Shown here: in pieces, positions 11,163 through 22,757 of the stretch
Numbering within the stretch: position 1 is the stretch's first letter
How the letters are laid out: each line of letters starts with the position of its first letter
Assembly (NCBI GenBank): GCA_030063045.1
Contig: JAQSEB010000026.1
Location: 124,001-188,000, forward strand
DNA: 64,000 nt
Direction: 5' to 3'
DNA from: Pratylenchus scribneri
Taxonomy: Eukaryota > Nematoda > Chromadorea > Rhabditida > Pratylenchidae
The notes under the pieces: model-generated
Seen by the model: the letters and a program-made list of their open reading frames with translations, nothing else
Databases searched by the model: none
What the model was told of the DNA's origin: nothing
Translations under genes and position numbers: made by a program

Positions 11163-14100
11163 TTACATGCCATCACCGCTAATTGTTTCCGGTTCTTTTT
11201 TGCTCTATAAAATTGAACCTATTAAATAAAATGTTATTGAAATATGCTTACCTTTTTTCGGAGATAGCGATGACGTTTGAACCAATCATCGATCTGAAAT
11301 TTTGTAAAAGCCATTTGGAAGTTAATTTTCACAAAATTTTAAATTCGATACTATTTTATATTTTAAAATATATTCATTATTATCACTTTTAATGAGCTTT
11401 AATAAAAATAATAATTTTATTTTTATTTTCTCTTGCAAAAATTTAAAATAGACTATCAGAATTTTTAATAAAAATCAAAATTATAAGTCCCTAAAGTGCT
11501 ACGCACTTTCCAAATTGGGGTTATATATTCATATATGGAAGCATGCTTTATATAAACCAATAGATCTATGCCCCATTTTTTTGTTACATAAAATTCATTT
11601 CTTTCTTGCCTGTTTTTCTGTTAAACCAGTGGATTTAGCTATTTCTTTACATTTTTGGGGCTTCAAATATGAATTAATACTGAATTCGTAGTTTAGCACT
11701 TCATACTGTTCCATTGTAAAATCTTTGGCACGTGGATGTTGTGGAACTGGAATTAATTGTTATTTACTTGAATTAATTTTTATATTTATTTTCCAATTCG
11801 ATTTTTCCTCTCTTCATTTTTTCTAGTCTTTTTTCATATCCCAAATATAAATATATAAATTTTAAAACAAAAAATATTTATTTGATAGAAAAATTTCTTT
11901 AAGAAATTGGTAAAATGTTGATTATTTTTATATTTTGCAATTCTGAAAAGCAAATTTAATCTTTTATAAATAATTTTTAAAAATTTTTATCAATATATTA
12001 GTTCAATACTTTGTTAATAATTCGTTATTTTTGTCTTTAATTTGTATAATTTTACAAATATATAAATCATGTTCTCAATTATGAAATAACTAAAAAAGAT
12101 TACATACCATCACCGCTAATTGTTTCCGGATCTTGTTGGCTCTGTAAAATTGAACTTGTTAATTAAAATATTGTTGAAATATGCTTACATTTTTTTGGCG
12201 TTCTCTTTGATGTCTGTACCAATTATAGATCTGAAATTTTGCAAAAACCAGTTTGGAGTTAATTTTCACAAATTTTAAATTCGATACAATTTTATAATAT
12301 ATTCATTATTACCACTTTTTTTTGATTAAAAAGAATTTTACATAATTTTAGCTTTATATAATGCAGGGCTCCCATCGAGTCAAGTGGATTTATAAGGACA
12401 AAATTTCCGTTTTATAAGGACATAAGTGGCAAAAATTTTAAAATATAAGGACATGTAAAATTTTTTATTTTTAAAAAAAAATTCATTTTATCGTTTTAGT
12501 AATTTTTTCCATTCTGAATGAATTATTCCTTCAGGAAAAATTATAACCAAATATGGCCCGGTAGGGGAAAATTTTAACCAAAAATGGCCCGATAGGGGAA
12601 AATTTTAACCAAAAATGGCCCGGTAGGGGAAAATTTTTACCAAAAATGGCCCGATAGGGGAAAATTTTAACCAAAAATGGCCCGGTAGGGGAAAATTTTT
12701 TACCAAAAATGGCCCGATAGGGGAAAATTTTAACCAAAAATGGCCCGGTAGGGGAAAATTTTTACCAAAAATGGCCCGATAGGGGAAAATTTTTTACCAA
12801 AAATGGCCCGATAGGGGAAAATTTTAACCAAAAATGGCCCGATAGGGGAAAATTTTTTACCAAAAATGGCCCGATAGGGGAAAATTTTAACCAAAAATGG
12901 CCCGATAGGGGAAAATTTTAACCAAAAATGGCCCGATAGGGGAAAATTTTAACCAAAAATGGCCCGATAGGGGAAAATTTTTTACCAAAAATGGCCCGAT
13001 AGGGGAAAATTTTTACCAAAAATGGCCCGATAGGGGAAAATTTTAACCAAAAATGGCCCGGTAGGGGAAAATTTTAATCAAAATTTTCATTTATAAGGAC
13101 AATATAAGGGCAATAAGGACAATTCTGGATTTGTAAGGACATTTAAGGACGTAAGGACATTTTCACTTTTCTAAGGACGGGGGTCAATTTGTAAGGACTT
13201 TTCTTATAAAATAAGGACGAATGGGAGCCCTGATATAATGAAATAAAATATAAATAAATTTAATGAGCTTTACTAAAAATAATAATTTTATTTTTATTTT
13301 CTTGCACAAATTTAAAATATACTAAAAATGGGGATATATTTTCTATCAACAATTTCCGAGGACATTGACGGTAAAAAAGAATTTCGAAATCAATTATAGT
13401 GTACTTTGAAAACATACAATATTCAAAAAAAAATTAATTTTATTTTTCGAAAAATGGATATATATTTGTTTTCATTAACAGAAGATCCGAATATCGCATT
13501 AATTTTAAAATGTCTGAAGTAGCATAGGTTTAATAAACTGTTTGGAATAATTTAACTTTTTTATGAATTGTATGTATTATTAAACCGGTTTGGAGATATA
13601 AGCTTAAATCTATTAAAAAATTAAAATACAAGGCGAACGTAGCGAGCCATCAGAATTTTTAATAAAAATCAAAATCTTAAGTCCCTAATGCGCTACGCGC
13701 TTTCCAAATTGGGGTTATATATTCATATATGGAAGCATGCTTTATTTAAACCAGTAGATATCTGCCCCATTTTTTAGTTATATAAAATTCATATCTTTCT
13801 TACCTGTTTTTTTTCTAAACCGGTGGATTTAGCTATTTCTTTACATTTTTGGGGCGTCAAATATGAATTAATACTGAATTCGTAGTTTAGCACTTCATAC
13901 TGTTCCATTGTATAATATAAGCGTGGAGGTGGATGTTGCGGAACTGGAATTAATTGTTTTTTACTTTAATTTATTTTTATATTTATTTTCCAATTCGATT
14001 TTTCCTCTATTCATTTTTTTCTAATCTTTTTTCGTATTCCAAAATTCAAATTTAAATTTTATTTCATTATTTTAACGATATATTTCTCAAAACGGGCGGT

Positions 14101-17100
14101 TTTTTTAGCCTCTAATTTTGCAAAAAAAAATAATTTTTGGTCATAATTTGGCCAAATTTTAGTCTATAAAAATCTATAATATACAATTCGATAGCCCAAA
14201 AAATCTATTAAATGAAGTTTAGATCACTTAAATTGGCCCATAGGTCATAGAGTTATGGCCAAAAAACACATTATCACAAAAATGGCCATAACTCAACAAT
14301 ATTTTGGCCAAGCCCCTAGCCCCTACATTTCCTAAGCCCCTAGCCCCTAATCCCATACCGCCACTAACCTCACCCTACCCCTAACCCTAGCCCCTAAAAA
14401 GTTTTCCAAGGAAAAACAAAAATAGTCAAATTAGAGGCTAAAAATATCCGAATTAGAGGAAGAAAAAAACTTCCTATTTCTCAAAATTTTGTCAATATTT
14501 TGAATTTTTTAGTAATATTTTTTTATATTTCGTAAATCTATAAATAAATAAATCATGTTCACAATTATGAAATAACTAAAAAAGATTACATACCAACACC
14601 GCCAATTGCGTCCGGATTTTGTTGCTCTGTAAAATTGAACTTGTTCATTAAAATGTTAATGAAATATTCTTACTTTTTTGGCGTTCTCTTTGACGTGCGT
14701 ACCAATTATAGATCTGAAATTTTGTAAAAGCCAGTTTGGAGTTCATTTTAACAAAATTTTATATTCGATACTATTTTATAATATATTCATTAATATGATT
14801 TTTAATGAGCTATACTAAAAATAATAATTTTATTTCTATTTTCTCTTGCACAAATTTAAAATATACAAAAAATGGGGATATATTTTCATCAACTATTTCC
14901 GAAGACATTGACGGTTAAAAAAATTTCGAGATCAGTAATAGTGTACTTCGAAAACCCACTATATTCAAAAAAATTTTTTTATTTTTCGAAAAATGGATAT
15001 ATATTTGTTTTCATTAACAGAAGATCCGAATATCGCATTAATTTTAAAATGTCTGAAGTAGCATAGGTTTAATAAACTGTTTGGAATAATTGAACTTATT
15101 TATGAATTATATTATTAAACCGGTTTGGAGATATAAGCTTAAATGAGCTAAAAAAAATTAAAATAAAAAGCGAACGTAGCGAGCCATCAGAATTTTTAAT
15201 AAAAATCAAAATTATATGTCCCTAATGCGCTACGCGCTTTATGGAAGCATATTTTATTTAAACTAGGGTTGCACCTCGGCGCCCGGGGGAGGATTTTCGG
15301 GGACGGAGAATTGCGGGGAGGCAAGCTTGTGGGACGGGGACGGGGAGAGCTTCGCGGGGAAGGGAACGGGAAATGGACCGGGGACACCGAAATTTCGGGG
15401 AATTTGCCCAATTTTGGAAAAAAATTTTTTCCGACTTAAAAAAATTTTTTTTGCTAAAATTTTTCAGAATATTAAATAAATAAATAAATTGCATATAATT
15501 GGATAATTTTTAAATATTTTATAATAAAAGATGGCCGATTTCTTCATCGGAAATTTGTTCCAAAATTGGCTCATCACCCATTCCTGGCTCAATTTCTTTG
15601 GTTATTTTTACCAACAATGGATTTGAAAACAAATTTGCCTTTGCCAAAAGCAAATTTTTAACTGTGATTGTATAACTGTGATTATATTGAGCCAGAGTTG
15701 TTGAAAAGATTTTTAGCCCAAATAGCCGCGCAGAGAAAAATTAGACCAAAATTTGGCCATGCAACTGAAAAATTGAAAGAAAAATGGCCAAAAACCTCAT
15801 CAATTTTTTTAAAAAAAATTTTTAAAAATATGGCGTTTATAAGGCAAATTAAAAATAAGGCAAAAAAATAAAGCAATTCCTCGAAAATATGGCAAATTCC
15901 ATAAAAATTAGGTAAGTATTTGGGTAACTTTGGTCTCCTATTCCCTTTGCCTTTTCTTGGTTAAAGATTAAATTTGGCATGATATTACTCTTATCAAGAT
16001 TAAAATAAGACAAAACAGATATATGTTACGAATTATCTGACCGCGATTACCCCTAAACACACATATGAGAAATGAAAAGGGAAATTAAAAAATTATTAAA
16101 AATTGGGGAGAACGAACCGTACTATCTATTAATCAGCTTACTCTTTTATAATTATATAGGAAATATTTTTAATAAAATTAAGTATTTGAGTGAAAAAAAT
16201 TAATTATAATATCAAAAAGAAGATTATTTTTCATTAAAAATAACATTTTTCATAGATTAAAAAGACTTTTTAGTTGAATTTCTTTTAAAAAATTTCTCCA
16301 AATTTTTGGGGGTCCCCGCGCGGGGAGAAGCTCACGGGGAGGGATATGGGGACGGGAAATTTTCATTTTCGGGGAAGGGGAACGGGGGCAAAAAAGCCCG
16401 GGACGGGTGCAACCCTAATTTAAACCAGTAGATATCTGCCCCATTTTTTTGTTACATAAAATTCATATCTTTCTTGCCTGGTTTTTCTTTAAGCCGGTTG
16501 ATTTAGCTATTTCTTTACATTTTTGGGGCGTCAAATATGAATTAATACTGAATTCGTAGTTTAGCACTTCATACTGTTCCATTGTAAAATCTTTGGCACG
16601 TGGATGTTGTGGAACTGGAATTAATTGTTATTTACTTGAATTAATTTTTATATTTATTTTCCAATTCGATTTTTCCTCTCTTCATTTTTTCTAGTCTTTT
16701 TTCATATCCCAAATATAAATATATAAATTTTAAAACAAAAAATATTTATTTGATAGAAAAATTTCTTTAAGAAATTGGTAAAATGTTGATTATTTTTATA
16801 TTTTGCAATTCTGAAAAGCAAATTTAATTTTTTATAAATAATTTTTAATAATTTTTATCAATATATTAGTTCAATACTTTGTTAATATTTCGTTATTTTT
16901 GTCTATAATTTGTATAATTTTACTAATATATAAATCATGTTCTCAATTATGAAATAACTAAAAAAAATTACATACCATCATCGTTAATTGTTTCCGGATC
17001 TTGTTGGCTCTGTAAAATTGAACTTGTTAATTAAAATGTTGTTGAAATATGCTTACATTTATTTGGCGTGATCGTTTAAGTGCGAACCAATTATAGATCT

Positions 17101-18376
17101 GAAATTATGTAAAAGCCAGTTTGAAGTTAATTTTCACAAATTTTTAAATTCTATACTTTTTGTATTTTATAATATATTTATTATTACCACTTTTTTCTTG
17201 ATTAAAATTAAAACAGAGTTCGGATCGGGTCAATTTATAAAGACAAAATTTCGGTTATATAAGAACATAAGGTAAAAACTTTTAAAAATATAAGGACATG
17301 CAAAATTTTTTCATAAAAAAATATTTCAATTTTTTTTCGGAATGCATGTTTTTTCTCCTGAATGAATTTCTCCTTAAGTTTATTAAGCGATTAGTTTTGT
17401 GTATAAAAATATTAGAAGATTTTAAACAATTAATGGCCCGATAGGAGAAAATTTTTTAATCAAAAATGGCCCGATAGGGGAAAATTTTAACCAAAAATGG
17501 CCCAATAGGGGAAAATTTTAATAAATCAATAAAAGGGTGGTAAGGACAATAATGAATTTGAAAGGACATTCTTATGGAATAAGGACATTTTCTCTTTTCT
17601 AACTAAGGACGGAGGTCAAATTGTAGGGACTTTTCTTATAAAATAAGGACGAATTCGAACCCTAGATTAAAATATATTAAATTACATAATTTTGGCCTAT
17701 ATGAAATGATAAAGGTTGCGCAAAATGAATTTAAAAATTTATTAGCAAAGGTAAACTTTATATAGGGCCTATATCAAATATCAATTTAAAGAAATATTTA
17801 AGTTGAGTCAAAATTATAAAATAATATTTAGATGGCGGGGAGAGGTTCTACAGTGGACGGATAGTGCCAGAAAATGGAAAAAATTTCTATTGTACTTGTA
17901 ATTTCATTAAAATATCAAAGTTAAATAGATTTACTTTGTAACAATCAAAGTGGTAGAGCTGAAACGGGGCATAAAATGGGATTATATATGAATTATATTG
18001 TTAAACCGGTTTGGAGATTTAAGCTTAAATCAGCTAAAAAAAATTAAAATACAAGGCGAACGTAGCGAGCCATCAGAATTTTTAATAAAAATCAAAATTA
18101 TAAACTCTAATGCGCTACGCGCTTTCCAAATTGGGGTTATATATTCATATATGGAAGCATGTTTATATAAACTAGTAGATCTCTGCCTCATTTTTTAGTT
18201 ACATAAAATTAATTTCTTTCTTGCCTGATCTTCCTTTAAACTGGTGGATTTAGCTATTTCTTTACATTTTTGGGGCGTCAAATATGAATTAATACTGAAT
18301 TCATTCTTTAGTATTTTTCTCTGTTCATTTGTAAAAGCTTTGGAATTTAGACGTTGCTTTTTGCTTTGTTTTGGAT
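11163..18376 (-). CDS. Four-homeodomain gene, copy A (12 exons found, 5' end not found)
   Basis: Exons: 18225-18376, 17057-17098, 16976-17009, 16478-16614, 14674-14713, 14594-14626, 13804-13943, 12189-12230, 12108-12141, 11610-11746, 11252-11293, 11163-11204. Each of four units has an exon for helices 1-2 (ends phase 0), an exon for helix 3, and, except in the last unit, a short linker exon (ends phase 1) that joins the next unit in frame. Homeodomain landmarks fall at standard positions: Phe8 (Tyr in unit 3), Leu16, Phe20, Leu40, Gln44, intron, Trp48, Phe/Tyr49, Arg53. Helix 3 reads for example IYNWYRHQRERQKN or IDDWFKRHRYLRKK, so invariant Asn51 is replaced. The final unit keeps its linker unspliced and ends at TAA. 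Three helix 1-2 exons use a CAG/GCAAGA donor. About 290 residues are seen. The role is probably nuclear, but specific DNA binding is doubtful without Asn51. It could instead be a decaying gene, although the frame is intact. Confidence 0.75.
12364..13232. mobile_element. Non-autonomous hAT-like element carrying a minisatellite, copy A
   Basis: Terminal inverted repeat CAGGGCTCCCAT at both ends, flanked by a perfect 8-bp target duplication ATATAATG (12356-12363 and 13233-13240). An 8-bp duplication with CAGGG ends is typical of hAT transposons. Subterminal parts are rich in TAAGGAC on both sides. The core is a tandem array. The element sits in the intron between helix 2 and helix 3 of homeodomain unit 3. 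Confidence 0.85.
12540..13080. repeat. 31-32 bp minisatellite, about 17 units
   Basis: Unit core ATGGCCCGATAGGGGAAAA followed by TTTTAACC or TTTTTTACC and AAAA. Main variation is GATAGG versus GGTAGG and the length of the T run. Short open frames across it are a product of the repeat. Confidence 0.95.
14090..14470. mobile_element. Inverted-repeat element with TTAGAGGCTAAAA ends, copy A
   Basis: TTTTAGCCTCTAATTTTG at about 14104 faces its complement near 14426-14445. Between them are an internal palindromic block around GGCCATAACTC and a C-rich CCCTAGCCCC/CTAACCC patch (14310-14395). Ends and target duplication are not resolved. The partner in copy B is 45815-46195. Confidence 0.45.
15264..16417. 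mobile_element. hAT-like element with TAGGGTTGCACC ends, copy A
   Basis: TAGGGTTGCACC at the left and its complement at the right, flanked by a perfect 8-bp duplication ATTTAAAC (15256-15263 and 16418-16425). Both subterminal regions are strikingly G-rich (GGGGACGGGGA-type runs) in an otherwise AT-rich element. No intact transposase. The element lies in the helix 2/helix 3 intron of homeodomain unit 2. The empty site can be read in the sister unit near 13740. Confidence 0.85.
17214..17665. mobile_element. Degenerate relative of the minisatellite hAT-like element, copy A
   Basis: The left end CAGAGTTCGGATCG and the right end, read on the other strand, CTAGGGTTCGAATTCG are diverged inverted repeats. 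It has the same subterminal TAAGGAC motifs and three ATGGCCCGATAGG units. An imperfect ATTAAAA duplication flanks it. It lies in the helix 2/helix 3 intron of homeodomain unit 1. Confidence 0.6.
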
Positions 18377-18839
18377 CTAAATAATTATAATTATTATTTA
18401 ATTTAATTTTTTTATATTGAATCAAGGTTCTCGGAGCTAGAAATATTAAATGCGATAATCAGCTCCAGTTCAAGCTTATTCAAGATGATAAAAAATTACA
18501 AAAATTATAATATTTTTTATATTTTTGAATTTATTTAATTTATTATTACATCACTTTTTTATAATTTACTTTTTTATATATTAAATAAATAAAAATTTTC
18601 ATAATATATATATAAAATTTGAGTTACGTTAATTTTTTTCAAATTTTGGAAATTCTAGCCAGTCGATTTTCGTGATCTTTTTTTAAAATTTCACATCAGA
18701 TTGCGCATCCATAAAAACTCTAAACTTAATATGATACTTTACCGGTTTCGAGTTATAAGCCATAAACCGGTTTCAAAAATTGAACTTTTTTGATTTGCAA
18801 CGGTAAAACTCCTTTTGGTTTTTAGATTTGTACCGGGAG

Positions 18840-19040
18840 AAAGGGCACTGTGCATGAATGACAACTTTCGAATGATATATGGTTTAAGGGGTGGGTCTAC
18901 TCAAAACCCTGGGCTCTAGAACGAGCAAATGTGGCCAAATCGGCACTTTTTCCTTTGTAGCCGATTTGGTAAGGGGAAGTAATTTGTTGGAGGTCGCGCG
19001 TCCGAATCCAACCAAGAGCCAATAATTTTTCAATGGTGCG
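18840..19040 (+). other. tRNA-like or SINE-like sequence, copy A
   Basis: TAGCCGATTTGGTAAGG resembles a pol III A box and GGTCGCGCGTCCGAATCC a B box, with a weakly complementary acceptor-like end CCTTT...AAGAG. In copy B (50510-50710) the B box reads GGTCGCGCGTTCGAATACC. Not a clean tRNA cloverleaf; a tRNA-derived pseudogene or SINE is more likely. Confidence 0.35.
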
Positions 19041-19208
19041 GATCAAGAATTTGAGGTTTATTTTGAAAATTTATAGATTTTGAAACCTATATCGCCATTT
19101 GTTAAACTATTTTTGATTTTGAAACTTTAGGCGCCATTTATTAATCTATTTTTTATTTTTTAAACACTATTAAAAGAAAACACTAAATTCAGGACGAAAA
19201 CACAAAAG

Positions 19209-19300
19209 AATAAATAATTTAACCCGGTGAGGATTCGAACCCGAGACATCCCAACCATAAACCGTTCACTCAAGCATTTCAAATCAGCCATTTTATACTA
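19209..19300 (-). other. Second tRNA-like sequence, copy A
   Basis: On the minus strand GGGTTCGAATCC is a near-perfect B box, and TGGCTGATTTGAAATG upstream recalls an A box. The T stem contains a C-C mismatch and no acceptor stem forms, so it looks like a tRNA pseudogene. The partner in copy B is 51144-51230. Confidence 0.35.
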
Positions 19301-19628
19301 GCGGCCTTATAGTCATAAAGAAATGTAAGTAAAAACACATTTTTGACCATGACTTTGGAGAATGTACCCTTAAAATTTTTTTAACGTATCATAGCTAAAT
19401 ACATCACTGTGCAAAATTTTAGAAAAATCGATTAACTATATGTTCCGAACGGTCATTTTGCCATTTTTATAAATATACAAGAATTGATTAAAGTTATTAT
19501 GATCTATAAACATATTTTATTAAAGCAACTAATTTTGATATTGTTCACTTTTTCTAGGTCTATTATTTAGTAAATATTTTTTACTAATTCGTAAATTCAT
19601 AGAATTGCCTAAGAGATTATCAAATAAG

Positions 19629-22241
19629 TTAAAAATCATCTTTTTTACATTTTTGAGTGATATGCTTGAAATCTGCAGAATCCATTTGCAAGGCATCAAG
19701 ATTTTTGGACATTTTATTAGATGGATTTGCTTTTTCACCAAAAATACTTCCTGAAAATATTGATGGTTTGGATGAATTGCTTTTGAATTTTTTATTTTAA
19801 TTTTTATCCTAATTTAATAATAATCTAATCATAAGTTATTTCTCTTCTTCTCTAATAAAAATAATTATGTAAATTTCATTTTTTTATGAAAACTGATATA
19901 TTAATTCAACTAATACTTGATTAATGTATACAAATTTAATAGAAATTTTACGAATAAATTCTATTTCGTTTCTATTACCCAAATTTATTGTTAAATTAAA
20001 AAACATAATTGAAGGAGTTGCTCTTGTAATATTATTCGTTCCAGTATTATCCTGTACAGTTTCCATCAATTCTGAGCAAATTAAACGTCGAAAATATGGA
20101 ATATGTTTTTGGGTGAAATTCATTTCAATCTCATTGATTATATATTTTGCATATGCCAAAATGAACACGCCACAATCTATAGTATTTTCTTGTAAAGGTA
20201 TTTTTTCCACTAACTAATAAAAAAATTATTGAAACATTTTTATTAATTTTAAATACAATGTATTGCCATCCACCAGGTTGCGGTAGCTTTTTTTTCTTAT
20301 AAATATCTTCGATGAGTGTGAACATTTTCAATAGAAAATGATTTTTTGTGACATTTTCTGGATCCAACTGTGTTCCCACATCATCCAACGGTACTAAATT
20401 TTCATAAATTTTTAACTTTTCTTGTGCAAAATTTGTTTATTATCTTAATTTGCAATATGAATTTATTATTATTTAGTTATATCAGTAAATAATTTATGCC
20501 AGAGTTACGATCGAATCAAGACTATTCATAAGGAAAAATTTCCATTTTATAAGGAATTAGGGGAAAAAATTTGAAAATCTCAAGACATGTTAAAATTTTT
20601 AAATTTATAAAAAAAACATTTTAATAATTTTTAGAATGCTTCTATTTTTCTCCTCAAGGAATTTTACTTAAATTTATCTAGCAATTAGACTAAATCTTTT
20701 TTTTTATATATAATGCGATATCATAAGATTCTGAACAATTAAAAATGGCCGAGTAGGAAAAATAATAGTCCAAAATTAACCAAAAGAAATAGTCAAAAAT
20801 GGCTAGATAGGGAAAAATTTTAACCAAAAATTTTCATTTATAAGGTCAATATTAGGGAAATAAGGACAATTATGAATTAAGGACATTCTTATAAATAAGA
20901 ATATTTTTATTTTTTATAAAGATGAGGTTCAAATTGTAAGAACTTTTCATATAAAAAAGGACGAATCTGAACCCCGATTTATGTCAATAATTAAAATAAA
21001 ATATTAACCTTAAATACTAATGTGAAATAGTTAAAATTTTAGAGACATAAACCGAAATTGGCTCGAAAGGGGAACCAGATTTTAAATTCTTAAATCAATT
21101 AGAGTTGATATGTTAAAGAATTTTTCTTGATCAATTATTTTATATAATTCCATTTTCTATTAGATTTAATGCTTCTATAGGCTCATATAATGTTTTCCAT
21201 AATTTTAGCATATTCCTATCTAATATATAATTTTTGATTCTAGCGTAAACTTCATTTGTAAAGCTAAGGTAAATATAATATGTTTAATATTTTAATTAAA
21301 CGATATTTAATTCTTATGAGTAAAATGGACTTTCATTAAATTAATTTGTCAAACATAATTCTAATCTAATTGATTAGACTTTCAAATTAATTATTCCAAG
21401 TTTTTGGTCTAAATAAATTTTATTTATTAAATTGGATTTATCATAAGATGATATTTTATTTGCTGAATAAATATTGAAATGCTTAAAAAATATATAGCCA
21501 AAAAAGAGTGCAATATAATTATAATAATATAAGGATTTTCCACATTCAGAAACCATATACCAATTGATATCGTCGAGAGACATCAAAGGTAGATATATAC
21601 AATTTGCCATATTTTATTCAAAATTAATAGATTATTAAGGCACTTTAATTAAATCTATTGATTGGGTATAAGATTTGAAGGTAAATTGAATTAAATTTCT
21701 GAATAGTTACTATCATCTATTCGGCAATTTCAATTTATAGGCAAATAAATATTTCCCTTTATCATATCATAAATGTTTATAAAAATACTTACATTTCATC
21801 GAATCAAGTATCATAATTGTCTTTTGTGGGAAGTTGAGCAATGCCAATGCCCAATGATTACCATACAAATGTGCTGGCACAAAAATCTGGAGTTGATTAT
21901 TCTCCAAATTGATATTTTGTAGCCAAAAATCGCATTGATTTAATTCAGATTTTATGTACAAAGCGGTAAGAAATGTACTCATATAAATATATTGTGGATG
22001 GCGTTTTATTAATAAATGCATATATCCATTAATCACATCATCAATTAACAAATGACCATCGATCAATGTGGCCATATGAGCCGCTAAATTTTCAAGATTA
22101 TTCAAAAGATAATTCTTTAACTACCCTCAATTCGGATATTTTCTTCTCCTACAGGCAAATTTTGATTATTTTGGAATTTATTCAAAACTGTTTCCCAGAC
22201 ATCATCTTTCTTGAATAATTCGGGTAATTCTGGCATATCAT
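19629..22241 (-). CDS. ULP1/SENP-type cysteine protease, copy A (5' end not found)
   Basis: Exons: 22125-22241, 21793-22083, 20257-20393, 19979-20213, 19629-19750, ending at a TAA. All phases join in frame, giving about 300 residues. The C48 peptidase landmarks are all present: an N-terminal LIDGHLLIDDVINGYM like the ULP1 entry motif, GNHWALALLNF with the catalytic His, MILDSM with the Asp, and PLQENTIDCGVFILAY with the oxyanion Gln and catalytic Cys. Such proteases remove SUMO or related modifiers from proteins. The first exon I can see starts in phase 1, so upstream exons remain unassigned. A hAT-like element (20500-20976) lies in the large third intron, whose boundaries I paired by phase. 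ULP1 domains also occur in Mutator-like transposons and Polintons, but no transposase or terminal repeats accompany this one. Confidence 0.8.
20500..20976. mobile_element. Degenerate minisatellite hAT-like element, copy A
   Basis: Begins CAGAGTTACGATCGAATC, and the complement of its right end begins CGGGGTTCAGATTCG. Flanked by ATTTATGC/ATTTATGT, a 7-of-8 target duplication (20492-20499 and 20977-20984). Contains a few decayed AATGGC-type units and TAAGGACA motifs. Lies in the third intron of the ULP1-like gene. Confidence 0.7.
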
Positions 22242-22757
22242 CTGGTTTTATAATAACTAAAAATAATTGTTATTAGACTGTGAATTAGTAGAATATCGAT
22301 CGAAAATTAAGTCTTTTCGAGAAGAAATTTCAGTAAAATTTATTATATTTCATTAATTTTTAAATATTGCAAATATTATAAAAAGTTTTAATAAAAATAT
22401 AAGAGAAAACTATTATTTAGGGTAAAAGTTTTGAAAAAGATTTTTTGGAAAAAATTCTGAAGGAAGAAATAATTTTCTGGAAAGTTTTATATAAAAGATT
22501 TTCTCATAAAAAAGATTTTTTGATGAAAAATATTTTTGGGATAAAAATTAGATTTCGTATATTTATTTTGCAAATGATAAGCAAATTTGTTTTTATTAAG
22601 AATTTTTTATAAAATTTGAAGGTAAATTTATTTTAAAATTTTGATTTTTTTGCCGATATTTATGGACAAATTTACTATATAAAAATCTTTCCGTTTCTAA
22701 TTATATTATAGTTAACTTTCCTTTATGCAACAATTTTTTAACATTTTTTAAATTTTT

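Noticed and set aside
12540..13080. CRISPR-like array
   Set aside because: Units are contiguous without unique spacers and lie inside a eukaryotic transposon.
19209..19300. A functional tRNA gene
   Set aside because: The B box is good, but the T stem has a mismatch and no acceptor stem forms.
21374..21610. 78-aa minus-strand frame as an extra ULP1 exon
   Set aside because: It has no ULP1-like motif, and the flanking exons already join in phase without it.
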